Assembly (NCBI GenBank): GCA_032191485.1
Contig: JAVDOI010000001.1
Span: forward strand, 29,993,948-30,057,947
Direction: 5' to 3'
Origin: Leptoclinus maculatus
Lineage: Eukaryota; Chordata; Actinopteri; Perciformes; Stichaeidae
Length of the DNA: 64,000 bases
Below, piece after piece: positions 1 to 13,300 of this stretch. Below the pieces are notes generated by a model that was not told the origin of the DNA, searched no databases, and saw only the letters and a list, made by a program, of their open reading frames with translations. The translations under genes were made by a program, and so were the position numbers. The stretch's first letter is position 1. Every line of letters starts with the position of its first letter.

Positions 1-203
1 CATATATTGCGATTTATTACTTTTTTCAACTTCAAATTATGTCCCCAAAGGAAAACTGTGTCAACATGTTTTATCTAATAAGATAAAGTTTTCAGTCTGT
101 TCATCTCACTTCAATCATTTGTATTGCAGCAAAATGGGATTGTCAAGCAGACAGACTGACCAACAATGTCATAAAAACCTGTACGATATAAGAGTTATAT
201 AAC

Positions 204-988
204 TCAGTATAACTTGCGATGCGCGGACGTCGAGGGCAGAGAGCCAGTTATGCGCTGCACTCTCCCCGTGAGCCTGGCTACTGTCGGCAGATTTAACCCC
301 TGTTGTGAGGACAGATTGAGTGTGTGAGTGAAACACTTCACATGCAGGAATCCCGCTAACTGACCGGCAACGCCCACGTTAGAAGCGCTGTCGGTTACAA
401 CCACCAGGTTTTTGTCGGCAATCCCCCATTCTTATGCTGCATTTAGCAGGTCTGTCATGTTTGCCCCGGTGTGACTTACGTGTACGGCTCTAGTTTGGAG
501 AACGTGAGACAGCAGTCGCCAGTCCTCTGTGAGATATTGTGCTGTTATAGTCACATAGGAATCCACTGCGCTTGACGTCCACGCATCGCAAGTTAATGCA
601 ACTCTTTCTGCTGTACTCAAAGATTGCTCCACTTTAAGCTTCACTTCTCTGTAGAGCTTGGGCACGGCTGTGTTCGGTGAAAAAACGCCGCGACGGAGTC
701 ATATCCATGAGTCATATTCATGTCCTTCTTCCCTTCCTTGTTAAAAAAATCCACGTCTGATTTAAACGCGGACGGCTTATTTCTGACCCGGGACCTCTGC
801 TGACCTCACCAGAAAACAACTCAGCACCATCTAGTGGACTGAAAAAGCAATTGATTTTATTTTTCTAGTACCAAAAAGATTATAGTTTATATAATAAAAG
901 ATCGATACTTTGCTTCCGTGTATCGATAGAATATCGCCACGCAAAATATCGCGATACTATGCTGTATCGATTTTTTCCCCCACCCCTA
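204..988 (-). mobile_element. Degraded hAT (ZBED-type) DNA transposon fragment
   Basis: Minus-strand reading from about 700 to 240 gives a transposase with hallmark hAT/ZBED phrases: a TCDAWTS motif near 590, then VVTDSASN and KCFTHTLNLS further on. The reading is interrupted by an in-frame TAA at 432-434, and the N-terminal part upstream of about 670 is not in the same frame, so the gene is dead. The right end at about 988 reads TAGGGGTGGGGG on the minus strand, followed inward by repeated ATCGATA-type sequence, which fits a hAT terminus. No matching left terminus or target duplication was found, so the element is truncated or runs off the window. It lies in a gcfc2 intron or 3' region. Family assignment is by motif recognition only. 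Confidence 0.75.
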
Positions 989-1242
989 ACTCTTATTACT
1001 GTTCATGCACGTAACTTGAATGGTTTTGCAGGTCTAGCAGAAAGCTTAAAGGTTCCATTAGTTCAATGCTCAGTCAGATGCTAAGCCATGACGCCTCCTC
1101 CCGACTGATCTCAAGTAACCACGATTGGACTATATGGAAATAGAAACCATCGCCCATCCCCATCTCAAACATTAAAAATGAACTAAAATAGCAAAGCGGG
1201 ATGATTTCTGTGTTGACAATTATGCGTCAGTGTTTACTTCAC

Positions 1243-4200
1243 CTTGACCGGTTTACTTTGCACTCCTTCAAAGATGGAATAGTCCTCCTTCAGTCTGTGA
1301 CAAACATCCGATAGACAGACTGACTGGCGGCGGGACATGGGATCCCACACCAGCTCCACATAGGCTAAGCAAAGACGGAGCAAGAAAAAAGGAAGAAGTG
1401 ATGTTTCTGTCGTTTGACACATCTATGATGTCAAACAAACTGATCAGGAGGTCAAGGTTAAAGTGTTGAGGGATTGTTCAAATATGATAAATCATTTCAA
1501 TCTTAATATATCTCAATATGGCTAATTTTATGAGTGGTGGAAATAAATAGGGACAAGACACATAACATAGTGAGTGAGTGAGGTACCTGTTATTTTGGGT
1601 AGGACCGTCTTTTCTATGACATTAGACAGCGTCTGTCTGTCTGTGTGCTCCAGCTCCTCGTGCCCATGACCATGACAGAAGGTCTCAACAGCTGTGAACC
1701 ACGGGAGGTTTTCAAAGTCCCCAATACCGTCCTGGAAATATACAAATAACATTGGACACATAACGTTGTTAGTGGTGTTATGGCATCTGTGTGTATGTAT
1801 GAGCTAGTCTCTGTGTACGTGTCCTCGATGTACCTTTAGTGGGTTCCAGGCCAGTAAGTTATGTCTGATGATGGGGTTCAACAACTTGGGCAGACAGAGA
1901 GAGATGTAGGCACTGTGGTAAGAGTCAGAGTAAGACCCTCTCCATTCTTCGAATCGGGACAGAATCTTCTTAACGTCGCAGAAATCGCTCTGGACGTCAG
2001 AAAACACCGCCTCGGATCTCGACAGGATATCAGCTGGAGAGGGAAGGAAGGCGGGTCAGACAAAAGCAAACAAGCGACCACTTTGATTCAGCATGGACCT
2101 CTGCTTTCTTCTACTTAGGATTCTTTATATAAAACGTGAACGAAAGAGAAAGAGCAAAGAGAAAAGATAAAGTTGCAGTATGTAGAGTACAGAACAGTGC
2201 AGCTGTTTAAATAAAACCGGGTCTATAGGTTGAAGCTTTCACCTATTGTCTTCTGCAGCTGCTCCTCCTCCTCAGCTGAGGGCTGTGCGTCTTCAGGTAT
2301 ATCAGCATCAACACTAGAGGCTACCTCGCTGCAACAGGTCAGACAAATATCATACAAATTAAAACTATAAAAAGATATTGTTGTTCAACTTTATTTAAAG
2401 ACGAGACGATGGTGAGATTCAGTCCTGACAACTGTGCTACTATCATGCATAAAGTTAGCGGTTTGCAGGTTGGCTCTCATAAAGGCTGGGAGGCTCTTAA
2501 TCATTCAAGTGTGTTTCATCAGATCATGATAATATAAAATCTAATGTGACATAGGTTATTGGTTTGGGCTAGACGAGATGAAATGCTCGATATATTCTGG
2601 TGACTAAAGGGACATTTAACTAAGACTACATAAAAGAAATGAAGAGATAAAACATTTTGACTAAAAGTTGATTCAAATGTAATGACTTTTTGTCAACTAA
2701 AACTAGACCAGAAGTATGAAGGACACAAATGACTAAAATGTGACTAAAACTAAAAAGCATTTTTGTGTGAAGAATAAAACTAAGATTAAAATAGCTGCCA
2801 AATAAACACGGATACAAATATCTGATACACTATCAGATATTACATCTGATATACACTATCTGATACACTGATACAAATACTGATACAAATATAAAGGGTA
2901 GAACTGCAAAAGGAAACAAACCATGACATGAACATTTCTTATCTTGAAAGATATTTGTATTACACTCACCCTTGAGTTTCTGTTCTATTGGTGGAGTTGC
3001 CGCTCTGCTCATCTGTGTTATCTAAAAAAAAAAAAAAAAACAGTTGATTTCAATCTTCCTTCTGGAGACTATTTTGAGACTTATTATACAGAGACAGTGA
3101 CAGACACATTGTACAGATACATAAATACATAAAGACACATGAACACAGAGATGTTACTCACAGCTGAGGTCGGCCTGCTCCTTGATCCTCTGTCGTCTCT
3201 GTGCTAACAGCTCATCCATCTGCTCAGACACCAGAGAGTGCAACTCCAGTTCCAGTGAGTTGATCTCCATAACCTGTCGACAATCAACATATTATCCCCA
3301 GTCAGCACATTATCGTCATCCGTCTCCAGAACGGAGGTATTTCTGCGGCTTCCAGTTGATCCAGCTGTTCAATACCAGCTGTTCAATACAATTGAATGAT
3401 AGTTAACAGCGAGCAATAACTGAACAGATGTACTCGTCTCTGACCTTCTCCCGTAGACACTCCACCAGGTTGTGGACATAGAGGGTCATGTCCCTGTAGA
3501 ACCGCAGTTGTCTCTCTGAGGAACTTTCCTCCAAAGACTCCGCAGAGGTTTTAGCGCTCTCAACATCGCTCTCCATCCTCCTCAGCTCTGCCTGCCGTGC
3601 TCTGTGCACCTCCTTCAGAGAGTCTAGTCTAGAAAGAAAGAAAGAACAAATCAGAAAGAGGTGTCGTGTGAAGTAAGGAGTTCACGAGTATTTGTTTGAT
3701 TACAACACATGTATTGTTTGGCAATGTGGAAGAATCACTTGTATTGGAAAATATTGTTACCCTTTTATTGTTAAATATTACAATATTAAGGCATATCAGA
3801 CCAATATTTCTTGAATGAATGTTTTCTCTACAATGTCTAATTTATGATGTGGTGCGACATTAAGGCAAATAAAGCTCGTGGACACTTACTTTCCAGTGAT
3901 CCTCTTCTTGACCATTGAGATACTGATGTGAGCAAGAGTTGGGATTTTGACTCCTGACGATCTCTTCTTTTGTCGTCCTCTGACTCGCCGGCTGCTGCTG
4001 TTGCTGTAGCTGCTGGACTCACTGCCAGATGGGCTCTGAGGGGAGAAAACAGGAATGTCAAAGTTGCAGTACTGAGGGTAACAGCAGGTACACTAGCAGA
4101 TGGCTTGAGTCTTCAGAAAGAGACTATTCTGCCATTAGAGAGCAGCCAATTTTGCACTAAATGAGACAAGAGTTCAATACAGAAAGAGCGAGACGCAGAC

Positions 4201-7200
4201 AAATGACACTAGAAAGAGAGAACGGAAGAAAATTATAGAGAAAATTGGGAAAAAAGAGTAAGCGGGCTGCCTCAATCTCTTCCTACCTGTCCTCCAGGCC
4301 GTCTTTTGACTCCCTTCTCAATTTGTGTCTCCTCCCAAAGGTCCTGCTCTTCTCCATCAGTTCCTGAGCGACTGCCATCACTTTCTCCTAGATTACACAG
4401 AAACATACTAAATAGTACACTTCGCATCCCCACAATTTGGATGAAGATAGATATCACCAATGTATTAATTTCTCCCGGCCTCTCATACCGAGTTTCTCTG
4501 CAATCCTCTCCCTAATGCTCTTCAGTCTCGGGGCGAACTCGATTCTTCTCTCATGATCATCTGGCGCCTCATCATCATCAGCAGCAACTCTTTCCTCCTC
4601 GTCTTCCCGGTTGTAGTGTTCTGGGGTGCTACCAGCGGAGCTGTGGCCATCTCTACCCAGGGAAATGAATTCTTTCTGGGCTCGAGTGGCGTGACGCTGC
4701 CGCCTGGCTGCCTTGATCTCTTCAGCATTAGGGATAACGACTGTAAAGACACCGGGAGACAATTAAGTCCAGGTATACACAAGGATGTATGGCATGACAA
4801 ACACAGATCCAACTGTTGACACACTCATACACACACTAACACCAAACATACCAGATGCAGGTATACAGCAGCAAGTCAGTCGTAAAAGAAATACCATCTG
4901 ATGAGGGCGCATGCGCACGCCAGTGAGAGTTTGGCATCCTCGTGGTTTTGTTGTTTTGTTTTGAATGTCTTTACGTGTCCTTTCTTAAATTAATCGTTTG
5001 AGTGTCGTTATGATTGAGTGCTCCTAATCTAATCTACAATGGATCTTCTATATCCTGCGGCTTTGTGGATCTTGTTATATCTACTGCTTGCCTGCGACGT
5101 CAACGGGGCCGTCTCCGGTGAAAGGACACAGTACCCCAGAGATGTGCTGCTGCAACTGAACTTTGCGAGTTTAGCTCGTGTGACAGATGTCAGATGTTAC
5201 AGTTACCAGACTTTATTTATGAGAGATTCTCATGAAACCTGTGGTGCAACGAGGGATAAGAAGAGGAAGCGAGGAGGCGTCTCACTACGCTTGAGGAAAC
5301 AGCGGCTCACCCGGATTCCTCTGCCCTCGGTGATCATGGGGAACGTCCAGTCCCTGAGGAACAAAGTGGACGAACGCCAAGGAAATGTTCGTTTTCAGAA
5401 GGACTTCAGAGACTGCTGCGTCATGGCCTTCACTGAGCGCGACCAGGACACCGACCTGTCCATTGACCTGTCCATCGGCGGTTTTGGAGCTCCATTTCGT
5501 TTGGATCGAAAGGCTGAAGTGACGAGAATAACTCTAGGTGGCGGGGGTATGTTTATATTTTAACAAACGATACTGCAGCTCTGTGACTGTCAGAGAACTC
5601 ATCTGTACGCCAGATGTCGAACTTTTATCTGTATCGCTGCGTCCTTTCTACCTGCCCACGCGAGTTTCCACAACTTTTTATAACAACAGTGTACATCCAC
5701 CTGAAAGGCAAATGCCGCCTCTGCCTCCAGCACTATCTTTGATGGAGTGCAAAAACTGCAGTCGACTTCACCTGATGCACCAAACTTCATATTGGGTGAT
5801 TTTAACCATGTCTCCCTTAAAAAGACACTTATAAACTTTTATCAATATGTCTCCTGTCCAACCAGGCGGGATAAGACATCAGACCGTTGTTATGGGTCAG
5901 TAAAGAATGTTATGACTGCACTGACTGGGACATGTTTAACCAGTCTTGTGGTGATGATTTGGATGAACTTGTTGATGCAACATGCTCATATGCTACCTTT
6001 TGCAGGGACATGATCATTCCTGGTAAGCAAGTTCAAATTTACCCCAATAACAAACCATGGGTGACCAAATCTGTTCAGTCCAGCATACAGAAAAAGAAAC
6101 TCGCTTTTAAACAAGGAGTAGCCTCTGATCTGCATATAGCTACCAAAGAGCTGAAAATAGAAAGTTTAAAAGCAAAACAGAAATATAAAACTGAACTAGA
6201 GAAGAAGATGGCTGCAAACAACCTTGGCTCAGCCTGGTCTAGCATGACAACTATAGCAGGCCTCGGGAATCCAAAGGACAGCAGTCATGTCACTTTGGAT
6301 GGCTTTAATTCAGATACCGAGTTTGCTAATGCCCTCAATCGCTTTTATATTCGTTTTGATAACCTTGGATTTTAGTAATGAAATTCAGGAACTGAACTAC
6401 AAACTGGAAGACAATCAGCACTTTGACATAGACCAGAAGGATGTGGAAAAGGCCTTCAAGAGTAAATAAGAGTCATGGACCTGACAACATCTGTGGTCGT
6501 TTACTTAAATCTTGTGCAAAAGAACTGAGTCCTGTATTCCACTACATTTTTAATAAGTCTTTACAGACACAGCATGTACCTAAGGTCTGGAAGGATGCTG
6601 TGGTTGTCCCTGTTCCCTAATCCAGTTGCCCCCAAAAGTCTAAATGATTTTAGACCGGTTGCTCTCACATCAATTTTAATGAAAACTTTTGAAAAACTGG
6701 TAAGGGCAGACATTTTAAGAAAAACTGAGCAAGCACTTGATCCCATGCAGTTTGCTTATAGGCCACACGGAGGAGAAGAAGATGCCACAGTCACTTTGTT
6801 TAATTGACTTTTTAAACACTTGGGAGGGAAATGGATCTCATGTTAGACTTCTATTTGTTGATTTCTCCTCTGCTTTTAACACAATTCAACCCCATATTTT
6901 AACCAGTAGGCTTTTCGTAGGCAGATGACTCAGTTATTGTTAGTCGGCTCCAGGACAATGAGACCAGCCACGGCCCGGTCATCGACGACTTTGTGAAGTG
7001 GTGTGAGGAGTCCTATCTTCAATTAAACATATCTAAAACCAAAGACCTGATAATTGATTTTAGAAGACGAGCCCACACACATGAACTCATATCCATTAAG
7101 GGTCAGACAGTGGAATGTGTACAATCGTACAAATATCTCGGGACAATTATCGACTCAAAACTGAACTTCGAAGCAAACTGTGTAGCCGTGTGCAAAAAGG

Positions 7201-9448
7201 GGCACCAGCGTTTGTTTTGTTTGAGGAAACTGTCCTATTTCCACATTGACAAAACCATGATGACCTTATTTTATCGTGCTTTTATTGAATCGATTTGGTC
7301 CTTTTCTTTGGTGTCATGGTTTGGAAACCTCTCTTTAAGGAACAGAAACTCTCTGCATCAAATTGTGAAATGGTCTAGCAGGCTGATTGGTGAGTCACAG
7401 CTTAACCCAGAGTCCCTGTAGACCAGACAGTTACAACGGATAACCGGCTCCATTTTAAAGGACGACTCCCACCCTTTGCACAGGGAGTTTCAGCTTCTTC
7501 CTTCTAGACGGAGGTATATAGTCCCACGGTGTAGCACAAAGCGGTATAAACACAGCTTTGTTCCAGCAGCCATCACTCAGGTGAACAAATTATAGCAACA
7601 GTACCAGATGCTATAGAAGCAAAGTTTGTGTACTTATTTATTTTATTTATTGACCGATTTGTAACCTTGTGTACTTTTATCATGTTTGTCTTGTTGTCTG
7701 TGTTGATTGTAATGCGTGTCGAGATGGATGCCTCGCCTCCTACTGCAAACCAAGTCTACCTACGGGTACAAATACAAAAACCGCATAAACCCAATGATAA
7801 AGCCAGGTTGTATGTTTGTCTACACTTGGAGGTGGGACGAGGATGACTATGTCAGAGTGGAGGGAGTATTGTAAAATGGATGTACAGTAATAAATGTTAC
7901 AAGAGATCAATAAACAGGCAGCAAGTAGCAACATTTCTTAGTGTGTTTAATCTACTAATGCAGATCCCCTCTGAACAAAGATCTAAGCGGACTTTTTCAC
8001 CGCTTTGAGTCTGTCAGAACAACACTTCTGTGGAGAACACATACTTGGTTTAGTTGGTATAGAAGGAGAGCAGCTGGAATCTGAGGCTGAGGCAGCTGAG
8101 AGAGAACTGAGGTCACTGAGATCACTTTCATCGTCATCGTCGTCGTCATCATCATTACGGTGTATGGCATGATCTTGCTTGGAAGAAGCAGAAGTTGCGG
8201 CACCTCCACCTGCTGGGAGGCATGAAAAAATGTAAAGTATGATTATGTTTGCCAACATTATCACATTATTATCTAGATAAATACTGAATTGAGATGAAAA
8301 TCCTAAATATTTCTCTAATGACTAAGATGTCGTGTGTAGGCTGACACTCAAAACATTTTCAACGGGTAAGAGTTTTGTATCGGCACCTTTTCTAAATCAA
8401 TATATCTGTACTTTAGACCAAATCTTCCTCATCTAAGCTATAATGCTTTATCCCCCCCACTCCCCTTTTTACACAAATTCTTAAAAGTTATTTGTCAAAT
8501 TAAACCAAATCCATCTGTATTTCATCAGGGTATACAACCGGTTAATCTGATTGGTATTATAATAGACAAACTATTAGAGACATCAGACTGCATTATTGTT
8601 AGCTAGGAGTACTTAAAAAACTGGCACCTGACATGTATTTAGTGTTGATGTACTGTATTTATAGATCTGTGTATGTAATGCAGCATCTATCACAGTGTGT
8701 CATGAGTGTGTCTAATGTGAACCAGTCAGGCTCCTTACCTGTGCTGGTGTTGGCAGCTGACGCATCCTTCCTCTTCACTTTGAACAGCACAGCTTTATCA
8801 GAGGACTTCTTCACTCTGAATGTTGGTTCCTCAGCTGAGACAGTAAACACAAAAATCAGAGATCCATGAGCACGAAACTGCTGCTGACAGAGAGCGATGA
8901 AGAGAACAATCCTATGCCAACACAGAATCGCATTGTTGGTATTAAATGTATTGTGCTAATACTATCTATATGCTTTTTGGTGTTATTAATATGACATAAA
9001 ACAATACATCATAATGCAAATGTTTAATATTTAACTTACGTTGCTATGACGTTAACGTTTGTTACTGGGTTCCATCTTTGAAAACATTGATATCAAGACG
9101 CCATATTTACACTTATTTACCTTCTTTATCGTCAGAGAAACTGAGGACGGCGTTTGTTTTCTTCTTAATCCCATCTTTGTTCCTCTCTTCTCTTTCTTCC
9201 GTCACTTCCGACGTCTCCCCGTCCTCTCCGTCCTCTCCGTCACTGCTGTCCGACTTTGGAGGCGTCGTTTCCCGCTTGGAGCTGCAGCTAATGCCGCGGC
9301 CCTGGGCCGGTTTGGACGGCTTATTTACGGCAGCAGCAGCAGCTTTCTCATGTTCCTCTTCATCTCCTCTGTTCTTCTGCTCGTCCTCCTCGTCGCTGGA
9401 CTTCTCTTTTCTCTGTCGAAAGTTCCTCCTTGGTTTTTTGTTGAACAT
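1243..9448 (-). CDS. gcfc2: GC-rich sequence DNA-binding factor 2-like (GCFC2), 13 coding exons, 3' end off window
   Basis: Exons in transcript order: 9448-9121, 8834-8739, 8212-8045, 4740-4489, 4387-4287, 4035-3890, 3628-3445, 3273-3162, 3021-2970, 2328-2243, 2033-1834, 1731-1587, 1364-1243. All have GT-AG borders and join in one frame for 664 codons. The N-terminus (MFNKKPRRNFRQR) is basic and then acidic/serine-rich. Residues about 197-280 hold the IPNAEEIKAARRQR block and DDHERRIEF. The GCFC domain follows, with LCLPKLLNPIIRHNLLAWNPLK and ELVWDPMS. These phrases fit GCFC2 better than its paralogue PAXBP1. GCFC2 is a nuclear protein linked to spliceosome function and intron turnover with TFIP11 (family knowledge). 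About the last 130 residues are missing because the gene runs past the left edge. The exon at 8212 has a tandem CAGCAG acceptor. A poly-Asp run (GAT/GAC codons) is encoded near 8115-8155. Confidence 0.9.
2818..2891. repeat. Imperfect tandem repeat of a CTGATACA-type unit
   Basis: The unit CTGATACA(A/C)T recurs several times in variable spacing inside the gcfc2 intron between exons 2328 and 2970. It is a local simple repeat with no coding role. Confidence 0.6.
4895..7935 (+). mobile_element. Defective L2/CR1-like LINE inserted antisense in a gcfc2 intron
   Basis: The plus strand carries a broken non-LTR retrotransposon. From about 5039 an ORF leads into an apurinic endonuclease region (NVQSLRNKVDE near 5340, then GDFNH near 5800 in another frame). 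Reverse transcriptase follows: FRPVALTSILMKTFEKL near 6650, and FVDFSSAFNTIQPHIL near 6855-6900. The sequence then jumps directly to the catalytic ADDS near 6926-6937, so the RT stretch between boxes A and C is deleted. The RT C-terminal part (LQLNISKT near 7018, YKYLGTIID near 7130) continues to about 7420. Several frameshifts and stops occur, so the copy is dead. The 3' end is AATAAA-rich around 7890-7935. Exact ends and target duplication were not resolved. It separates gcfc2 exons 4740 and 8045 and is antisense to that gene. Confidence 0.8.
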
Positions 9449-10200
9449 GTTCGTGCTACTGCTACATGGAGGCAGACTAACTAGTTTGCTGCTGGCACTG
9501 AACCGCGTTACGTTACGTCAAAAACAGTTCGACAAAGTCGCAAAACCTAACGTAAAGCAGCCGCAATGCACTATAGGCTGTGTAGTCTGCATATATTGCC
9601 TAATCAAACTGTAACCAACATTTAGCCAATTTTCTATTAATTTGACATTATTCCGACTTTAAACGACGTTACCAGTTAACACATTTTGAATTAACATTAG
9701 TAAAATGCAACATAGGCCCTACAATTTACAAGCTAAGCCATTCGTATCGGGACCGCCTCCTCTATTAAGTAGGAATAATAATCAGTAGACATTAATAACG
9801 TATGGCTGTTGGCCATACATGGAGATTATCTAGGTTAAATGTCAGCCAAATTCAATTTTTATTCCAGACACATGAGTCCATATAGACTCAGGTGAGTTGA
9901 GGAATAAGCATATATCTGTCCTTATATCGACATATGACACTTTGTAGGTGAAGTTAAATGAAGCCAGCAGGACATCAAATGAGAGAATAAATGACTAGTT
10001 CTTCCGTATCTCTCTCCCATCGGCTCTCCCATCATTTGTTCTCCCTCCCATCTGTTCTTGTGTTCCTCCCTGTCTCTCTCTCTCCTCCCACTCGGTGGAC
10101 GGTCAGACGTTAACAGCCACCGATCACTAGTCGTCAGCCATGTTGTTGGTGTGACACACCGAGCTGTCAGCAACAGGTTTTTCTACTCTTGAGCAACAAG
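9449..10200. promoter_or_regulatory. Putative bidirectional promoter between gcfc2 and itsn2
   Basis: The gcfc2 start codon (minus, 9448) and the first likely noncoding itsn2 exon (plus, ending 10343) face each other across less than 1 kb. The gcfc2-proximal part is CpG-bearing and contains TTACGTCA at 9513-9520, which on the minus strand is TGACGTAA, a CRE/bZIP-type site. A head-to-head shared promoter is inferred from spacing only; no TATA box is obvious. Confidence 0.4.
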
Positions 10201-10343
10201 GACTGCTAAACTTTTAACATTTCTTCCATAACACTGCTCTCCTTGGACAACAAAGCTTCACAGTGTCCGGGACACCGTCCAGAAGTAGTGGATGATAACT
10301 TCAGAAGCTCGGAAGTTGATGTTTTGTGGCCGTTGTGAGAGAG
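10200..10343 (+). other. itsn2: Candidate noncoding first exon of itsn2
   Basis: The sequence around 10240-10343 ends with GAG followed by the donor GTACGC at 10344. It lies about 6 kb upstream of the exon carrying the itsn2 start codon, as expected for a noncoding first exon. The 5' boundary is a guess and no transcript evidence is visible. Confidence 0.35.
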
Positions 10344-13300
10344 GTACGCAAGCGAAACTGCTTATCTAAGCAAGAGTGTAAGTTTAATATTGTTATTTTA
10401 ATGTTTCCGTAGATTGATTTTAGTTTCCGCATACGCTTTTTGAACTATGTACAGTTTCGTCTATTCATTTTTTGTTAAGTTTCTCTTCTTTGATTCAGTG
10501 AAAATCTATCTTTGAAGGTGATGCTACTCAGATGTGAGGTTAGCTATAGCTACGTTATGATTTCATTAGATGTTTGGTGTGATCGATAACTATATACGGG
10601 CTGTTTATTGGTGCCTCTGTAAAGTGTGTTAAGTCTCAGTCTCCTGATTTCCTCTCGGTTCAAACGAGTTGAGCAGGTTGCATTGCAGGCAGGCAGGTCT
10701 GTTGGTGACAAGTGATCCGGGAATGTTCCCCTCTCAGGGTGTCGTTCATACAGATTGAGGTTCAAGTCAGTTTAAGATTGTGAATGAAGCAATCTGTGGT
10801 TCCCATTAGAGAAGCAGTGCTCTGTTATTTTATTTTGAAAATGTGATGTCCCATAGTGGGTCTCCTGTTGTTTTAAGTGACACAATCAGAGCCACCAGTG
10901 AATAAGCATAACTTCTAACATCATTAAAATACAAGCAACACAAAACATTGTAGGAATCCACAATACTAATCTCTTTTGTCAGTATTTACAAAAATACAAT
11001 GATGTACTGGGTTTTATTTTGTTGTAATACCACCAGTGGAGTTTACATACTATATTGGTGAGGCTTACTGCTGACACCCAACAATGCTAATTTCTCACCC
11101 AATTTAGACTAATTAAGTCCGCCTGACAGCATTTACTCAGGGAAAAGAGCACTGTTGGAAGAAGTAAAACAAATGCAACATTTTTCTGTACAAAATCTTA
11201 ATTTTATTTCATTCTGCATTTTCGTACGCAGCTCGTTGATGCTTAAAAAGCTGTCCTGTCAAATGCAGCCGCACACAATTAATGCACCATCGACATTAGC
11301 AGGTGTGATGTTGACGTTCATTCCAATACAAATGTTATGGTGAGATATGCTGACTGAAATGGTGTAGCTTTTTCAATGTTTTTTTGCGACCATGGAGCAA
11401 TTTTATTACAGTGTTTCCTTGGAAATTAGTATTGGTTTAGAGACACAGAGAAAATGGATGTTCCAGTACAGTGGCAGGATAATGATTCAGTTGGATGGGC
11501 CTGATGGGAGATGATGCCACCAGTATTCAAGCCAGCAAAACATTGCAGTGGCCCCAATGGTGTTGGTATTATTATGTTTGGTTTGACACACACAGTGATA
11601 TATTTATAGTATAGCTAAGTACAGACATTGAAGGCTTGGAAAGCTGCTTTTATGCAGCTGAACATGGCTTTCTTTATTCTTCTCCACTTTACTGTAATTA
11701 TGTTATTATTGAATGACAGAGTAATTAAAACTGATCAACCTGGTTTTGATCTCCATGTTCACAAACTTCCCATTGGCAGAATTATCCTCAAGGCAATTAA
11801 TGGCTGCCAGCTGAGCTTCACCTCAGGCCTTTCTGTGGAGGGAAAGGTCAGGGTTGCTGTTAACATTATTATAACAGTGGTAATACTATCAGTATGGTTA
11901 TAAGCTGAATTGTCAGTTTTCTTCCTCACTGTCATGAGATCATCACCACTGTTTGCAGCATTACAATAACACCTCTGGGGCGGACCCAGTATTGGTTTGG
12001 TAGGGAATTTATTCAGCAGATGTAAGGTTTAACCAGCCGTTTAACTCCTCCTCCTTAATATCTTCATTAAAGATTCAGTCAAGATGATAAAGAGGAAACA
12101 CACACGCAGTACTACCAGAAGTATCGTGTCGTAACCCTTGTTCCCCTTTAAAACATCAATCTATCAGAGTACTCTTACCAGTCCTGTCATATCCTTCTGA
12201 TATATGAACATATCAGGGTGGGTCAAAGCAGACTGAAGGAGGGAGAGGCATGCCTTGCCTCTTAAGAAAACAGAACACAGCAGCATTGCAAACAATGTTA
12301 ATCAAACCAAATCTGAAACACTAAATGGCCTTTGCAGCACTTTCTCAGTGTATGAACACAACTGGTGGACTGGGGTGTTTACAGTGGAGCAGATGGGTGC
12401 CCGCCCTGTGTGGGAAGCAGACAGAAAAAAATAATGACACAAAAGAGGAGTGGGGAATGAGTGATAATGGATAGCCAAAGGACTAGCATGGGTAATTCTA
12501 CTGTACATAGAAACAAACACACACAGAGAGAGAGAGAGAGAGTCATCGGGATGGAGATGATATCATTGGTGTGAGGTCAGCGAGGCGGCTCAAAGTCGAT
12601 GATTTCATAGAATAACAGTCTGCTTGTTTCTGAACAGAGTAGTGATGAGGACAGGTCAGGGTCACACAACTGGAAGAGTATAGAGTTAAGGGCAGAGGGA
12701 CAGACAAAGATATACAATGACACACGAAGAGAGAGAGGAAAAAAAGGACTGTCCAAAAGATAAACAGGGAATGAGGAAGTGGAGGGATTAAGAGAGGAGA
12801 AAAGGTTTATTGTAAAACATCCTTTCCTTAGTCTCATCCATCTCTGTCTGGTTCTTCATTGAATTCTGTATCTACTTCTGTCAATGTAAGAGCGTCTACT
12901 TGGCAGCAAGGTGCCATATAGAAAGTCCACATTAGACAGAGCATAAGGGACAAACAGACAGACATGCAGGGTTCAAAGCTGCTAATGTCAAGGCCAGCCG
13001 GGCTATTTATCCAACAGTTTTCAGTGTTGTATAAACTAACGGAGAGACAGAAACGACCCAGTCTTTCAGCAGGAACCAAAGCAGAACTGAAGGAGGTGAG
13101 GTCTGAGCAACATAACCAAGCCATAAATGAAGAGAAACACCACAGAGTGTGGTGTTTCTTTTCATTTGTGGCTTCTTCTTTTTTACCACCACACTCAGGT
13201 CAGGCGTTAATTCAGCATTAAGTGGTTCACATTGACTTTGAAAAATAGTTCAACACAATCAACCTTTAGACCAACCAAAATGTGCAAGATGAAAGACGTT

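Noticed and set aside
5039..5563. Possible secreted host gene (signal-peptide-like MDLLYPAALWILLYLLLACD)
   Set aside because: The continuing sequence is a LINE endonuclease/RT; fish L2-like elements often begin ORF2 with this kind of hydrophobic leader.
9059..9614. Two plus-strand open frames of 141 and 178 codons
   Set aside because: They are antisense to gcfc2 exon 1 (9121-9448) and carry no recognisable domain.
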